DNA of 64,000 bases, taken from the NCBI GenBank assembly GCA_963575745.1, contig CAUYUJ010018542.1, forward strand, positions 51,001 through 115,000, written 5' to 3'. Positions 30,321-40,159 of the stretch are shown here, piece by piece. Below the pieces are notes generated by a model. It was not told where the DNA came from. It was given only the letters and a program-made list of their open reading frames with translations, and made no database searches. A program made the translations under genes and the position numbers. The stretch comes from Prorocentrum cordatum (Eukaryota; Sar; Dinophyceae; Prorocentrales; Prorocentraceae). The stretch's first letter is position 1, and every line of letters begins with the position of its first letter.

Positions 30321-31300
30321 GAGCCGCACTCCTCCTCCTGCCATGGCTATGAAGATCATCTGCGTGAATGCCTCTGGCTGCTCCTCGCGGGCAACGATGA
30401 CGTCGAGGAGCCTCTGGGGAATCTCGCAAGCTGGATCGGCGCTCGCGGACTCAGGCCATCTCAGCCCAGGCCTGCAGACTCCGCGCGCCTGCCGCAGACG
30501 TCCTTCCGCTGTTGCACCGTGAGGGGCGGGGGTTCCTCACCCCCGACCCCCCACACGAGGGGAGCGCGTCGCCTTCGCGCCTGCGCGTCCACAGGTGCTG
30601 CCAATCATCGAAGATGCGCTGCGCCGCCTGCTGCCCATTGCCTGGGCGGAAAGCCCCAGGCCCGTCCGACTCGAGCCGGCCGCCGATGTCCTCCAGCTTC
30701 GCCCGCGCAGATCTGCGGGCCAGCCGCCCACCCTTCTGCGCCGCCTGCAACGCCCGGACTCGCCGCTCGTCTGCCTTGGCCGCCGCGTCGCAGGCCCGTC
30801 TCTGGCATGTGCGCGAGGGGCGCCTTGGGGGCCTCCTCAGCAGGGAGAAGCAATCATCCCAGGATGGCAACCGACAGCCTCGGAAATTGGTTGCGAACAA
30901 AGGGTTGCGGCCTCTTGTCCGCATGTTAATTGCGGCGCGGCCAGACAGGCATCGAAACCCGCATCTTCCCGGCCGCCCGGGGACCTCGCCATCTCGACCA
31001 GGTCGAGCAGCTCCTGCTTCGCTATGAGCGTTAGCTCGGAAGAGTCGAGGGCCTTGACCATGCCCGGCAGCTGCCACTTCCACTGCGCCAGCTTCTCCTT
31101 TCCGCGCGCCCCCGGGCGGCCAGGCGCCGCCGCCGCTGCCTTTTCAAACGGGCTGTGCACGCGGTGCCAGGGCGTCGTGATCGCCGAATACCTGCTGCGG
31201 ATCTCACGGGCCCGAGGAAGACCTCCTGGGTCTGCGGCCCTCGGCCCCTGCCAGTGTACTAGCGGGCCTCGTCCAGGTCGATGCCCTGGTCCCGAATGCA
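30321..31300 (-). pseudogene. Endonuclease to RT linker of retroelement 1
   Basis: Minus-strand frames with coding character include EKLAQWKWQLPGMVKALDSS followed by ELTLIAKQELLDLVEMARSP (about 31105-30980), FDDWQHLWTRRRE (about 30615-30577) and TQMIFIAMAGGGV (about 30365-30325). These are in different frames. No known catalytic motif. The segment corresponds to the long linker of dinoflagellate elements between endonuclease and RT. Confidence 0.4.
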
Positions 31301-32165
31301 CTTCGGCTCAGCGAGATTGAACCGCCCCTGCGCCATCTGCCCCATCGGACACGCCTCGCGCGCCCAGGTGGGCCAACTCCAGTCGAAGGCCGACCCGCCC
31401 AGCTCGGGGCCGATCACCGGGCGGGCGCCGAAGAGCTCGAAGCGAACTGACACCTGGACCGCCTTCTGGCTCTGCAAGCCAGCTAGCTGCAGGAAGCAAC
31501 CACACAAAAACGGGCGCGCGTGGATGCAGCGGCGCGTCGGGGTGGGCGCGGACCCCGACATCGCAGCTCGCCATCACCTTGGAAACCACGCAGCAATCGA
31601 TGGTGCGAGCTGCCCCAATGCCTCCTGTAGCATCATAGCCACAGCGCCGACGTCGATTACCAACGCTGCCACTCCAGCAAGTGGCGCCATCTGGCACCAC
31701 CATGGCCCCGCGCACCAAGGTCAGGAAGCCAGACTCTTCCAGCTCTTCGGGCGTCATGTCCCAGTCAGCCTGGACAACCCACATAACGTCGAGGCTCAGC
31801 GCGAGCTTCGCCCGGAAGCCGAGCAGGTCGGCGTTGCCTTTGGTCCCGACGCTGGTCTCGCAGTAGACTGGCAGCAGGGCGGTCCCACCAGGCAGCGCCG
31901 CCCCAATGCGCCCGCCGCACTTTCTGTGAGTGGGCTCAGAGCTCTCGACCTGCGCTGCAGCCGAGGCCAGCGCGCGGTGCACCATCACCGCGACGCCGCC
32001 GGGGCTACACAGGGCTCCGTCACCGATAGGGCGCGCCCTGCCACGCGCGGTGCGCATGTTCTCTGGCTTGGCCAAACTGTGAGCAGAGATCAACTTGGCC
32101 TCACTCTTGATTCGTGTCTCCTGCAAACAGACGGCTAGGGGCCGCAGAACATCCGCGCGAAGCCC
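31301..32165 (-). pseudogene. AP-type endonuclease (EEP) domain of retroelement 1
   Basis: The frame reads DVLRPLAVCLQETRIKSEA from about 32158. The QETR box is the metal-binding Glu of exonuclease-endonuclease-phosphatase enzymes. In order follow GGVAVMVH (about 31998), WVVQADWDMTPEELEES (about 31780; the usual GDWN is ADWD), RTIDCCVVSK (about 31603; Asp of IDY...S) and HPDAPLHPRAPVFVWL (about 31535; HxPV end). This enzyme nicks target DNA to start integration. About 220 residues, the usual size. The GDWN change to ADWD and the lost frame at both ends suggest it is inactive. The frame after 31480 reads low-complexity Arg/Gly and is probably shifted. Confidence 0.68.
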
Positions 32166-33016
32166 TGCAACCTCCAGCCTGCCTGCCGTGCTCTCGGTGT
32201 CTGCCCACTGCGGCAGCTTGGGCGCGCTGCTCTAGGCGCTGCCGGCGCTCCTGCTGCCGCCGCCCCTTCACCGACTCTGCGTTTCTCGTGCAGCCGGGTG
32301 AGGCTGGCAAGAATCTGCAAGACCTTCGCAAACAGCTCGGACTGGTGCTCCTCAGCCTGGCGGTACAGCCTCTCCGCTTCTAACTTGTGCTGGGCCAGGG
32401 CTGCCTCGTGGGCCGCCTTCGCGGCGCGCCCTGCCGCCTGGGTGTCGGCTGACACCTGGCGGAAGCGGACGATTTCGTCCTTGACCGCCCTTCCTTGTAC
32501 TCGTCGGGGTTGCCCTGGAAGTCCTCTGCGCACTCGAAATCCAGGACCGAGACGGTTGGCTCCTCTGCCTGCGGCTCCGCCGGCGACCCCCTGGTAGTGC
32601 CGTTTGAAGGCCGCTTCCATCTCGAGCCTGGCTTCGAGGGCCCCGGCCAGCGCCTTCTCGCTTTGGCCTGCTGGCCTGCTCCGCCGCAACGGGCGAGCCC
32701 ACGGGCCCACCAGGCGTCCCTGCCGCGCTGGATGCGGCGTCCTTCTCGGCTTTGACCACGGCCGCCTCGCGCTTGCACAGCTCCGCCCGTTAGCCTTGAG
32801 CTCCCGCACGCGCTGCGCGAGCCCCCCGAAGGCTGCAAAGCGCGCGGAATGCCCCGTAGGCTGCACCTTGTTGAGGAACCAGCTCTCCTTGCTGAGGCCG
32901 CAGGACTTGCATTTGGTGCGGAAAAAATTGTTCACGCAGAGCTTGACGCCCCGCCCCGTGCAGGAGCGGCACGTCCACGCCGTGGCGGTATCCTGGCGCT
33001 GGCCGCCCGGCGCCAT
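32135..33016 (-). pseudogene. RanBP2-like zinc-finger N-terminal protein of retroelement 1
   Basis: ATG at 33014-33016 starts MAPGGQRQDTATAWTCRSC. The finger is W14-x-C16-x2-C19 ... C27-x-N-N ... C36-x2-C39 (KCKSCGL), the W-x-C-x2-C ... N ... C-x2-C form of RanBP2 fingers, with a longer first loop. It is followed by SKESWFLNKVQPTGHSARFA. After about 32800 coding signal hops frames (EPTVSVLDFECAEDFQGNPD near 32555; KDEIVRFRQVSADTQAAGRA and EAERLYRQAEEHQSELFAKV near 32490-32320). The last pieces are Ala/Glu/Gln-rich helix, probably coiled coil. Such N-terminal parts bind nucleic acid in retroelements. The frame stops at 32135 just after the endonuclease begins in another frame. Confidence 0.6.
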
Positions 33017-33279
33017 CCGGCCCGCGGATGAGCTGTGCTGGGCGTCCAGCTGCGCTGCCGAATGCTGCAAGCGCGTGGAGGGCCGGCGACGAGCGCCGAA
33101 CGCGGGCCACCGCACGGCGGTTGCGCGCCCGATGGTGGTGGGCAGCCTCGCGGGCCGCCGTGGCGAATCGCGGGTACGCGTGGTCTCAGCGCGGGGCGGG
33201 TCGCTCGTCAGCCTGGCTGGCACCCCAAGAAACCCCTCGAACCAAAACTTGAACCAAAGTGGCTACGGAAAAGAGGGGC
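33017..33279. other. 5' flank of retroelement 1
   Basis: The minus-strand frame of the zinc-finger protein stays open upstream to about 33223 but has no ATG and is Arg/Thr-rich. It is probably untranslated or decayed. Confidence 0.4.
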
Positions 33280-34480
33280 GGAGCAGAAGGAGGAGAAGGA
33301 GAAGGAGAAGGAGAAGGAGGAGGAGGAGGAGGAGGAGGAGGAGGAGGAGGAGGAGAGAGAGGAGGAGAGGAGGAGGAAAGAGAAGGAGGAGAAGGGGGAG
33401 AGGGGAGGAGTAGGAGGAGGAAGAGGATGAGAGGAAGAGAAGGAGGAGGAGGACGAGGAGGAGGAGCAGGAGGAGGAGGACGAGGAGGAGGAGGAGGAGT
33501 GACCACATGGGACGACGCGCTGAGAGGCAGGATGAAGTGTGGCAGCGGCAGCAGTGGCAACGAACAGCGAGCGCTATCGAACACATAACAAAAGCCGCGA
33601 GGTGGAGGAGGATGAGGATGAGGATGAGGATGATAACGGAGATGAGGATGAGCAGAAGAAATAATGGGAGGAGCAGGAGGAGGAGGAGGAGGAGGAGGAG
33701 GAGGAGGAGGAGTAAAAGTAGGAGTAGGAGTAGGAGTAGGAGTGGGAGTAGGAGTAGCAGTATGAGCAGGAGTAAGAGTGGGATTAGGCGTAGGCGTAGG
33801 AATAGGATGAGTAGGAGGACGAGGAGGAGGAGGAGAAAGAGGAGGAGGCGGAGGAGGAGGAGGAGGGGCCGGGGGAGGAGGAGGAGGAGAAGGAGGAGGA
33901 GGAGAGGAGGAGGAGGAGGAGGAGGAGGAAGAGGAGGAGGAGGAGGAAGGAGGAGAGGAGGGAGGAGGAGGAGGAGGAGAAGGAGCAGGAAGAGGAGGAG
34001 GAGGAGGAGGAAGAGGAGGAGGGGGAAAGAGGAGAAGGAGGAAAAGGAGAAGGAGGATGAGCGAAGGCTGAAAAAAAGATGAGCGGTGGAGGGGGAGGCC
34101 CTGGAACAGGAGGACGGAGAGGGGGAGGGAAAGAGGATGGAGGAGGAGGAGCAGGAGGAGGGAGGAGGAGCAGGGACGAGCAGGGAGGGGAGGCCCCCGC
34201 CTGCGCAGCAGGTCCGTGTGCTCCCTGCCGCGCTCGCGGGCCCGCTCGGACTCCGCGCCCGCGGCCTTCCGAAGGCAAGGGGCAGGAAGAGGAGGAGGCG
34301 GAAGAGAAGGAGGAGGATGAGGAGAAGGAGGAGGAGGAGGAGGAGGAAGAGGAGGAGGAGGAGGAGAAGGAGGAGGAGAAGGAGGATGAGGAGGAGGAGC
34401 AGGAGGGAGAGAAGGAAAGGAAGCGGCACGAGGAAGGAAGGCGGGGAGGGAAGCGGGAGGAGGAGGAGGAGGATGGAGGC
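33280..34480. repeat. (GGA)n / AGGAGTAGG microsatellite, about 1.2 kb
   Basis: GGAGGA tract with GAGGAGAAGG and a GTAGGAGTAGGA phase at 33715-33800. Interrupted by unique sequence at 33500-33600 and 34200-34275. On the minus strand it is a (CTC)n pyrimidine tract immediately upstream of retroelement 1. Confidence 0.93.
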
Positions 34481-34504
34481 GGGAGGAAATTCGTGGTTCC
34501 CCGT

Positions 34505-34770
34505 CGTCCTCATCATCCCTCTCATGCTCCCCCACATCCTCCTCCTGATTCTCCTCCTTCTCCTCCTCCTCCTCCTCCTCCCTCCTCATACTCATCCTCC
34601 CTCTTCCTCCTCGCTCCTCACCCTCAACGTTTCCTTACTCCCTCCCCCCCTCCCCCTCCTCCTCCCCTTCCTCCTCCTCCTTCTCCTGCTCCTCCTCCCT
34701 CCTCCTCCTCCTCCTCCTCCTCCTCCTCCTCCTCGTCCTCCTCCTCATCCCCATCCTTCATGTCTCCTGG
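34505..34770. repeat. (CTC)n microsatellite
   Basis: CTCCTC on the plus strand. The orientation switch from GGA at 34480 to CTC at 34505 makes a huge imperfect inverted repeat with the preceding block. Confidence 0.9.
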
Positions 34771-34785
34771 CTCGTCCTTGCGCCT

Positions 34786-35106
34786 TCCAAGGTGGTATGA
34801 TCGAGCTCGAGGATCGAGGATCGAAATTCGGAGCTCTATGAAGAATGAAAGGATGCAGGGGGTCATAAGTCAAAGGGCTCCCAAGCAGCCGTGCTGTCAC
34901 TGGGAGCTTGGCCAATTTAAGCCTCGTCCTCCTCCTCATCCCCATCCTCCTTGCTCCTGTTTGCCTTCCAAGGTGGTATGATCGAGCTCGAGGATCGAGG
35001 ATCGAAATTCGGAGCTCTATGAAGAATGAAAGGATGCAGGGGGTCATAAGTCAAAGGGCTCCCAAGCAGCCGTGCTGTCACTGGGAGCTTGGCCAATTTA
35101 AGCCCA
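34786..35106. repeat. Tandem duplication, offset 181 bp
   Basis: The segment from CCTTCCAAGGTGGTATGATC through GGGGTCATAAGTCAAAGGGC to TTGGCCAATTTAAGCC occurs at 34786-34925 and 34967-35106 with no difference I can see over about 138 bases. A shared CTCCTCATCCCCATCCT precedes each. The identity points to a recent event. Confidence 0.9.
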
Positions 35107-36300
35107 GTGCACCCACGCATTCATCCCTTCCCTTTGCGCCGATGTTTTCTCTACCCGCGCGCGCGTGCCATAGCAGACCTGGAACTCCGACAAAACAACC
35201 CGACCGTGCTGGGCGCAAACGGAGAAGGGCAGCTGCACTCGTAGAGGGAAGGCTTTTGACTTACGTCAACCCCGCGCTTCACGTCTGGTCAAGCCAAGCC
35301 AGCGCCGCCACCACGAAGCCCGCGAGGAAGAACACGGAGATCCCGAGGACAAACACAACACCCAACCCTCGCGAGCGCCGCAGTCGGAGGGAAGAACGAC
35401 GGGGCCCACCTCGAGAACCGCGCAAAAGCACCACCGGCGAGCCACGGCGCGCATGACGTGGCGAGCCCGAACAGCCAGCACAGATACGCAGGAAGGGATA
35501 TGGTGAGGCGCACGACCACAAAAACAGCGGACACACCGCAGCCGATCGCCACGGAGTACGGCCCGTGCCTGCACCGACGCCGCACCACATAACAATCGTG
35601 GGCGGGGCGTCATCCCCAACAGAGGGCACGAACACGGGCCCAACAACTGCGCGATACCTTGCGGAGGTGAGGCGCGCAGAGGTATGCAACCACTACGAAG
35701 AGAGGTGCGACGACACAACAGGCATCTCGCAAACTGTAGAGATGAAACAAAAGCGTTCAAAAGGCCAGAGGAAGGCTGCGGAGGGGAGAGGACGCGGGCG
35801 ACCATGATGAGGAAGGATTTTGGGTCCAGAAACGTGGCCCGCGCTGGAGCGAGAGCGCCATTCCGAACGACGGGAGCGAAGTCCCGATCCCAACATGAAG
35901 CCCACGCTGCAGCGGGAACACCATTTCGAAAGGGCAGAGGGACTTGGGATAGAGAGAAGATGTACGACAATTCGACTCGGCACAACCTGGCTCGTAAAGA
36001 AGCGGTGCTCCGAGGGGGCCGCGAAACTCCTCGGCCGTCTTTGGAGGTGAAAAGAATGCGTGCGCTTGCGCCAGATCTGACGTCCTACTACTCTCCCTCC
36101 CATCCCCTCCCATTGCGGGGATTGCTTCTCTGTCAGCGGATGCGCGTCATTGAGTCATTGTTGAGGAGAGGGAGAGACAGGGGGACTACCTCTGACCCCA
36201 AGGCAAAAGGGAACGGCCCCGGGATGGGCTGATACTGGCGACAGAGCCGTCAAGAGACTCCCTCCCCTCCTCCCCCCCCAAGGTCTTGGAGGGCCCCTGG
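35107..36300. other. No gene recognised; possible membrane-protein remnant
   Basis: On the minus strand at 35360-35279 a frame ends GVVFVLGISVFFLAGFVVAA followed by LAWLDQT and a stop. Another frame at 35560-35460 reads AVFVVVRLTISLPAYLCWLF. Both are hydrophobic enough for membrane spans but lie in different frames with no known family. On the plus strand, 35853-35890 and 35920-35960 share a similar CATT(C/T)CGAA(C/A)G word. Nothing firm. Confidence 0.3.
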
Positions 36301-36369
36301 TGGTGCCTGGAAGTTCTCAGGATGAGGCCTCTGCAGGAGGCCTTCAGCAGGGCCAAGCGGGGGTCCGAA

Positions 36370-36560
36370 ACACCGCCACCGTCCTCCTTTTCCTGCTCCG
36401 TCTCCTCCTCTGCCTCGTCCACGCCCTCGTCGTCCTCGTTGGCGATGTCCTCGTCGTAATTACTCATCGTCAACATCCTCGTCGCCATCAACAACAACGT
36501 CCTTGCCACCGTCAGCGTCAACATTGTACGCCGTCCTCGTCAACGTCGACGATGGGATCC
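36370..36560. other. CTC/GTC-rich, no gene
   Basis: CCTCGTCC and CGTCAACATC words repeated loosely. No coding motif. Confidence 0.4.
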
Positions 36561-36714
36561 GACGTTGCAAACATACATGCAACATCGACCGAAGCCATTG
36601 ACCCCGTTTGCCTGCGGGATTCGCCGAGGCGGATCGATCTGTGATGATGATCCCGGGGCCCGAAGCGGAACGAAAACGCCCCAGGGAAAAAACATGAAAC
36701 GCCCAGTCCTCAGG

Positions 36715-36817
36715 GATCGTCCAGGTCGCCGCTGCTGCCGTCGCCGCTGCCGCTGCCGCCGCCGGCATCGCAGCCGCCGCCGCCGTCGTCGCCGCCAGCG
36801 TCGTGTTGTTTCGTCGT

Positions 36818-36863
<46 letters not shown>

Positions 36864-37429
36864 TTCGTCGTCCTCGCCGCCGTCGGCGTCGTGGTCGCCG
36901 CCGTGCTCGGCGCCGCCGCGGCCACAGCTGCCGGCGCGGCGAGTCTCGTTCCCAGGGCCGCCGGCCTGCGACGTGGCCTCCGCCACTGAGAGCCGGGAGC
37001 GCAGCGAGGCCGCGGACGCCTCGGCGCGCGCGAGGTCCTCGCCGCGCTTGGGTCCCCCTCCTGCTCCTCCTCCTTCTCCTCCTCCTCCTCCTCCTCCTCC
37101 TCCTCCTCCTCCCCGTCGTCATCCTCCTCCTCCTCCTCCTCATCCTCCTCCTCCTCCTCGCGCGCGCCCGCGCGCCCGCGCCCGCGCGCGCGCCGCATGG
37201 CTGCCGCGCCGTGCAAGGCTTCGTCGCCGTCGTCGACATCGTCGTCGCCGTCGTCGTCGATCACCGCTGTCGTCGTCGATCGCCGATCGTCACCGTCGTC
37301 GGCGGCGGAGCCGCCGTCGTCGTCGTTGTCGTCGGTCGCCGTCGCTGTCGTCGCTCGCGCTCGCCGTCGCCGTCATCGTCGTCGTCATCGTCACTCGTCG
37401 TCGTCGTCGTCGTCGTCGCTTGACGTCGT

Positions 37430-37461
<32 letters not shown>

Positions 37462-37500
37462 ACGTCGCCCGTGCTGACCGCCGTCCTCGTCGTCGCCCGC
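36715..37500. repeat. (GTC)n and (CTC)n microsatellite block
   Basis: GCCGCC at 36725-36800, pure CGTCGT at 36810-36870, CTCCTC at 37060-37160 and GTCGTC at 37210-37450. A short island at 36950-37055 reads on the minus strand GEDLARAEASAASLRSRLSV then AEATSQ. It looks like coiled coil and may be a gene remnant, but it is too short to name. Confidence 0.85.
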
Positions 37501-37940
37501 GCTCGCGCCACGCGCGCGGAGGTGGGGGGGATGACGAACGAAGAGGGGGGGGCGAGGATCGAGGATCTTCCCCCGCACCATGAATTGGGCTCTTGTCTTC
37601 CCAAGACAACCTCTCCTCCTCTTCTCATATCGTCTTCAATTCCTCAAAACCGTGCATCTCCATCCAAAGACACTAGTCCAAACAGCATTGCACCACAAGC
37701 CCCAGCAACAACAGCTATCCGCAGTCCGTGCCAGGTACTTGGGAGCGTGCTCTTCCCGCTCCACCAGACTTCCTCTTATGCCGCTTGCCCTCGAAGGGAG
37801 GCCGCAGCAGACATCGGGGAGACCCAGATAGCCAACGTAATAAAAGAAACAAGACGTAAGTGTTGTGCTGTTTGCGACCTGTAGAGGCCTTCGCCGAGTC
37901 CGACCGTCGAACAACGACTCGGGCAGAAAAGCCCGTCCGC
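37501..37940. other. No gene recognised
   Basis: Unique sequence with lower GC. Frames on both strands lack motifs. Confidence 0.45.
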
Positions 37941-37944
37941 AGGA

Positions 37945-38345
37945 TCGGGTTGAGACTTCCAGGGGCCCCGTATGGGAACATCAAAGCATCGGACCCCTGG
38001 GCACTCTGGATGGCATAACAATCGCCCCCCCCCCCCCTCCCCCTTGGGTTCGAGGGGGGGATAGGCGTGTGCCGTCGGGGCGGGATTGGGGGGGGGGGAT
38101 GGCAGTTCTGAAGCTCGAGTCCCTGGGCCATGTGGGGTGGGGGGGGGAGAATCCTGGACTCGCGTTGAGGGGCGGTGCGGGGGGGGGGGAATGGGGACGC
38201 TCCATCGGAAGGTTCGTCGCCCCCCCCCGCTATTGTGCCATACGGAGTACGTACCATTGATCACACTTCCAGGGGCCCCGTAGAGGATCGTTGGAAGGGT
38301 TGGGCTGAGACTGGGTTGAGACTTCCAGGGACCCCGCAGACGAGC
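37945..38345. repeat. TTGAGACTTCCAGGGGCCCC repeats and C/G homopolymers
   Basis: ACTTCCAGGGGCCCCGTA at 37957 and 38265 and ACTTCCAGGGACCCCGCA at 38322, each followed by a GAACATCAAAGCATCGG- or GAGCAATCAAGAGATCGG-type stretch. Between them lie runs of 8-14 C or G, several in inverted order (38028-38050, 38053-38065, 38085-38098). Confidence 0.65.
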
Positions 38346-38384
38346 AATCAAGAGATCGGATCTCTGGGTGCGTGCCATTCATCA

Positions 38385-38574
38385 TTATGTCGGGCGTGTC
38401 CCCCTACAGGGGCATTTTCGACGAAAAATCAAAAATACCCCAAACGTACCCCCAAACAGATCAAAAAATACTCCAAACATAGTCCCCAGACTATTTTTGG
38501 ACTATTTTTTATTTTTTGCGTATTTTTTATTTTTCGTCGAAAATCTCCCTGTAAGGGGGACACGCCCGACATAA
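38385..38574. mobile_element. MITE-like family 1 (TTAAGTCGGGC), copy 1
   Basis: 190 bp. Left end TTATGTCGGGCGTGTCCCCC; right end GGGGGACACGCCCGACATAA. The TIR is about 40 bp and extends to CGACGAAAAAT / ATTTTTCGTCG. AT-rich middle. The flanks ATTCATCA (38377-38384) and ATTGATCA (38575-38582) are an 8-bp target duplication with one mismatch. It has no coding capacity, so it would have been moved by a transposase supplied elsewhere. An 8-bp duplication fits hAT-type or P-type transposases, but the end sequence does not settle which. Confidence 0.9.
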
Positions 38575-38582
38575 ATTGATCA

Positions 38583-39230
38583 GAGACCGTGCCCTCGCCA
38601 CTCCACTGGTCCCGCCCGTGCAGTTTGCCCCATCCGAGGAGGCCGCGCGCCAGACCGCGGCGGGCACCAGAGCACCCTGCTGCTGTGAGGGGTTTGTGCC
38701 CTCCCCACTCCGCGCGCTCGTTGGCATCCCGGAGGCCCTGATCTGGCGCCGAGCCCGGGGGGGGGGGAAGTGAGAGGGGGCGTGCCTTCTCAGAAGGCTC
38801 GGGCCTTCTCAGAACCTCCTTGGGAATCTCCTCAGGCTTCGCCGGAAACACAGCAAGTTCCTCAGTGGCCGGAGGGTTTCTGAGAAGCCCCGCCGCCTTC
38901 TGAGAAGGCCGTCTCCTTTTCACTGCCTCCTCTCGCTCGCCGCCGAATGACATCCCCCCCCTTGTCATCGCCCGCCTCGTGGCACCCCCCGACAGTCCCT
39001 ACAGCATCGCGTGCCCCGCCCAGGAAGGCCGCGCCACACCGCGGCACGCAACGGAGTTACCCGGCCACCTTCCAGGGGCCGTGCCCATTCCACTCCAGCG
39101 GTGCCGCCAGCGCCGCTTGCCCCAGGGAGGAGGGCACTGAGAAGCCGGAAAAAGCCAAGTGTGAGCTTCGTCGCCTGCACCCCGCTCTCGGTTGTGAGCT
39201 GTCTCCGCACCTCCAGAAACAGGCCAAGAG
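38583..39230. other. No gene; inverted-repeat fragments
   Basis: GCCTTCTCAGAAGGCTCGGG at about 38780 and TTCTGAGAAGGCCGTCTCC at about 38897 are related to MITE-like family 6 (55634, 58578). No coding motif. Confidence 0.45.
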
Positions 39231-39231
39231 G

Positions 39232-39420
39232 AGGGATGGAGGACGAGGAGGAGGGGGGAGGAGGAGCAGGATGAGCAGGAGGACGAGGAAGATGAGGATG
39301 AGCAGGAGGACTAGGAGGGAGGGAAGGGAGAGGAAGAAAAAGGATGGAAAGAGAAAAGAAGGAGGAGGAAGAGGAGGAGGAGGAGGAGGAGGAGGAGGAG
39401 GAGGAGGAGGTGGATGGAGG
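39232..39420. repeat. (GGA)n microsatellite
   Basis: GAGGAG and GGATGAGCAGGAGGAC units, pure GGA at 39358-39410. Confidence 0.9.
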
Positions 39421-39685
39421 AGCAGGAGGAGTAGCGAGCACATGGAGAGACGCGCCGAGGTCGGATTCGGAAAGTAAAAGAGCGGTGGGACAGACGAGAG
39501 GCGACATCAATCACAAAACAGACGATGGAGCAGCACGCAAGAGCCCAGCCGAAGCATCACGGCAGCGAGGAAACTCCATCACACTGGACAGGAAACCCAT
39601 GACCAGGCGAGAAATGAAGGCCAGGAGGGACGATCGAACACCATCCCCCCGAGGCGGATGAAACCGATCGAATTGAACAAAACGA
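39421..39685. other. 3' flank of retroelement 2
   Basis: A-rich unique sequence (GGAACCGATCGAATTGAACA-like near 39660). On the coding strand it is T-rich; no poly(A) tail is seen. Confidence 0.4.
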
Positions 39686-40084
39686 TTAGGTTAAATTCTG
39701 ATGCAATCCCAGCCACTGTACCGCAGGATCTGAGACCAAGAGCCTACGGGGCAAGGGGATGGGGTGCTTTCTGCCGTCGCTGGGATGACGCCCCGAAGCG
39801 AAGTTATCTCGGCGCCACCTCCGCTGGGGGTTGGACACGAGACCCTGCGGGTCGCAGGTGCCATGCAGGTCGGAGCGGGCGGCCTTCGCAGAGAACGAGC
39901 CACACCTCGTGCACCCTACGATCTCCCCCGCCCTGTGCAGGATGTGCCCTCTGGCCGCCTCGGGCGGCGCAAATGCATCCCCATTCGACAGGGGGCGCAG
40001 TGCTGGGAGGAGCCGCCGTGGCCCTACTGGGGGCCGCCAGACGGGGGCGCTTCTTCGAGCCGTCGAGGGTGGGCGCCGCCTCAC
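39686..40084 (-). pseudogene. C-terminal Cys ribbon of retroelement 2
   Basis: Frame reading GHILHRAGEIVGCTRCGSFS then AKAARSDLHGTCDPQG and ASGRHPSDGRKHPIPLPRR. CTRCGSF ... C with a final GRHP is the ribbon pattern also seen at the end of element 1. Between this frame and the RNase H frame lies a run of about 26 G at 40205-40230, where the reading phase is lost. Confidence 0.55.
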
Positions 40085-40159
40085 GGACCACCCCCTGGGG
40101 GCGCGACTCGAACCGAACCCTGGGCTTGACCTGCCTCACAAAAGGCTCCGCCAGCTCCC

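Larger units (their letters stand above)
26683..33016 (-). mobile_element. Degenerate non-LTR retroelement 1
   Basis: In minus-strand order: RanBP2-like zinc finger (about 32970-32890), AP-type endonuclease (32165-31480), reverse transcriptase motifs (30170-29840), RNase H (28640-28170), an introner-like insertion (27994-27847) and a C-terminal Cys-rich ribbon (27138-26990). This domain order fits dinoflagellate LINE-like elements. Coding signal hops between frames at least ten times and there are in-frame TGA codons, so the copy is dead. No target duplication or poly(A) end was recognised. The 5' end abuts the (GGA)n block at 33280. Confidence 0.75.

Noticed and set aside
33186-34595. Pro/Leu/Ser-rich frame of about 470 codons on the minus strand
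   Set aside because: It is the translation of a CTC tract. The same kind of frame appears at every GGA/CTC microsatellite in the window.
35266-35985. Minus-strand membrane protein gene
   Set aside because: Two hydrophobic stretches exist but lie in different frames with no family likeness. Kept only as a note in the region entry.
38385-38574. Assigning family 1 MITEs firmly to hAT
   Set aside because: The 8-bp duplication fits, but the TTAAGTCGGGC end does not show the usual hAT end, and no transposase is present to decide.
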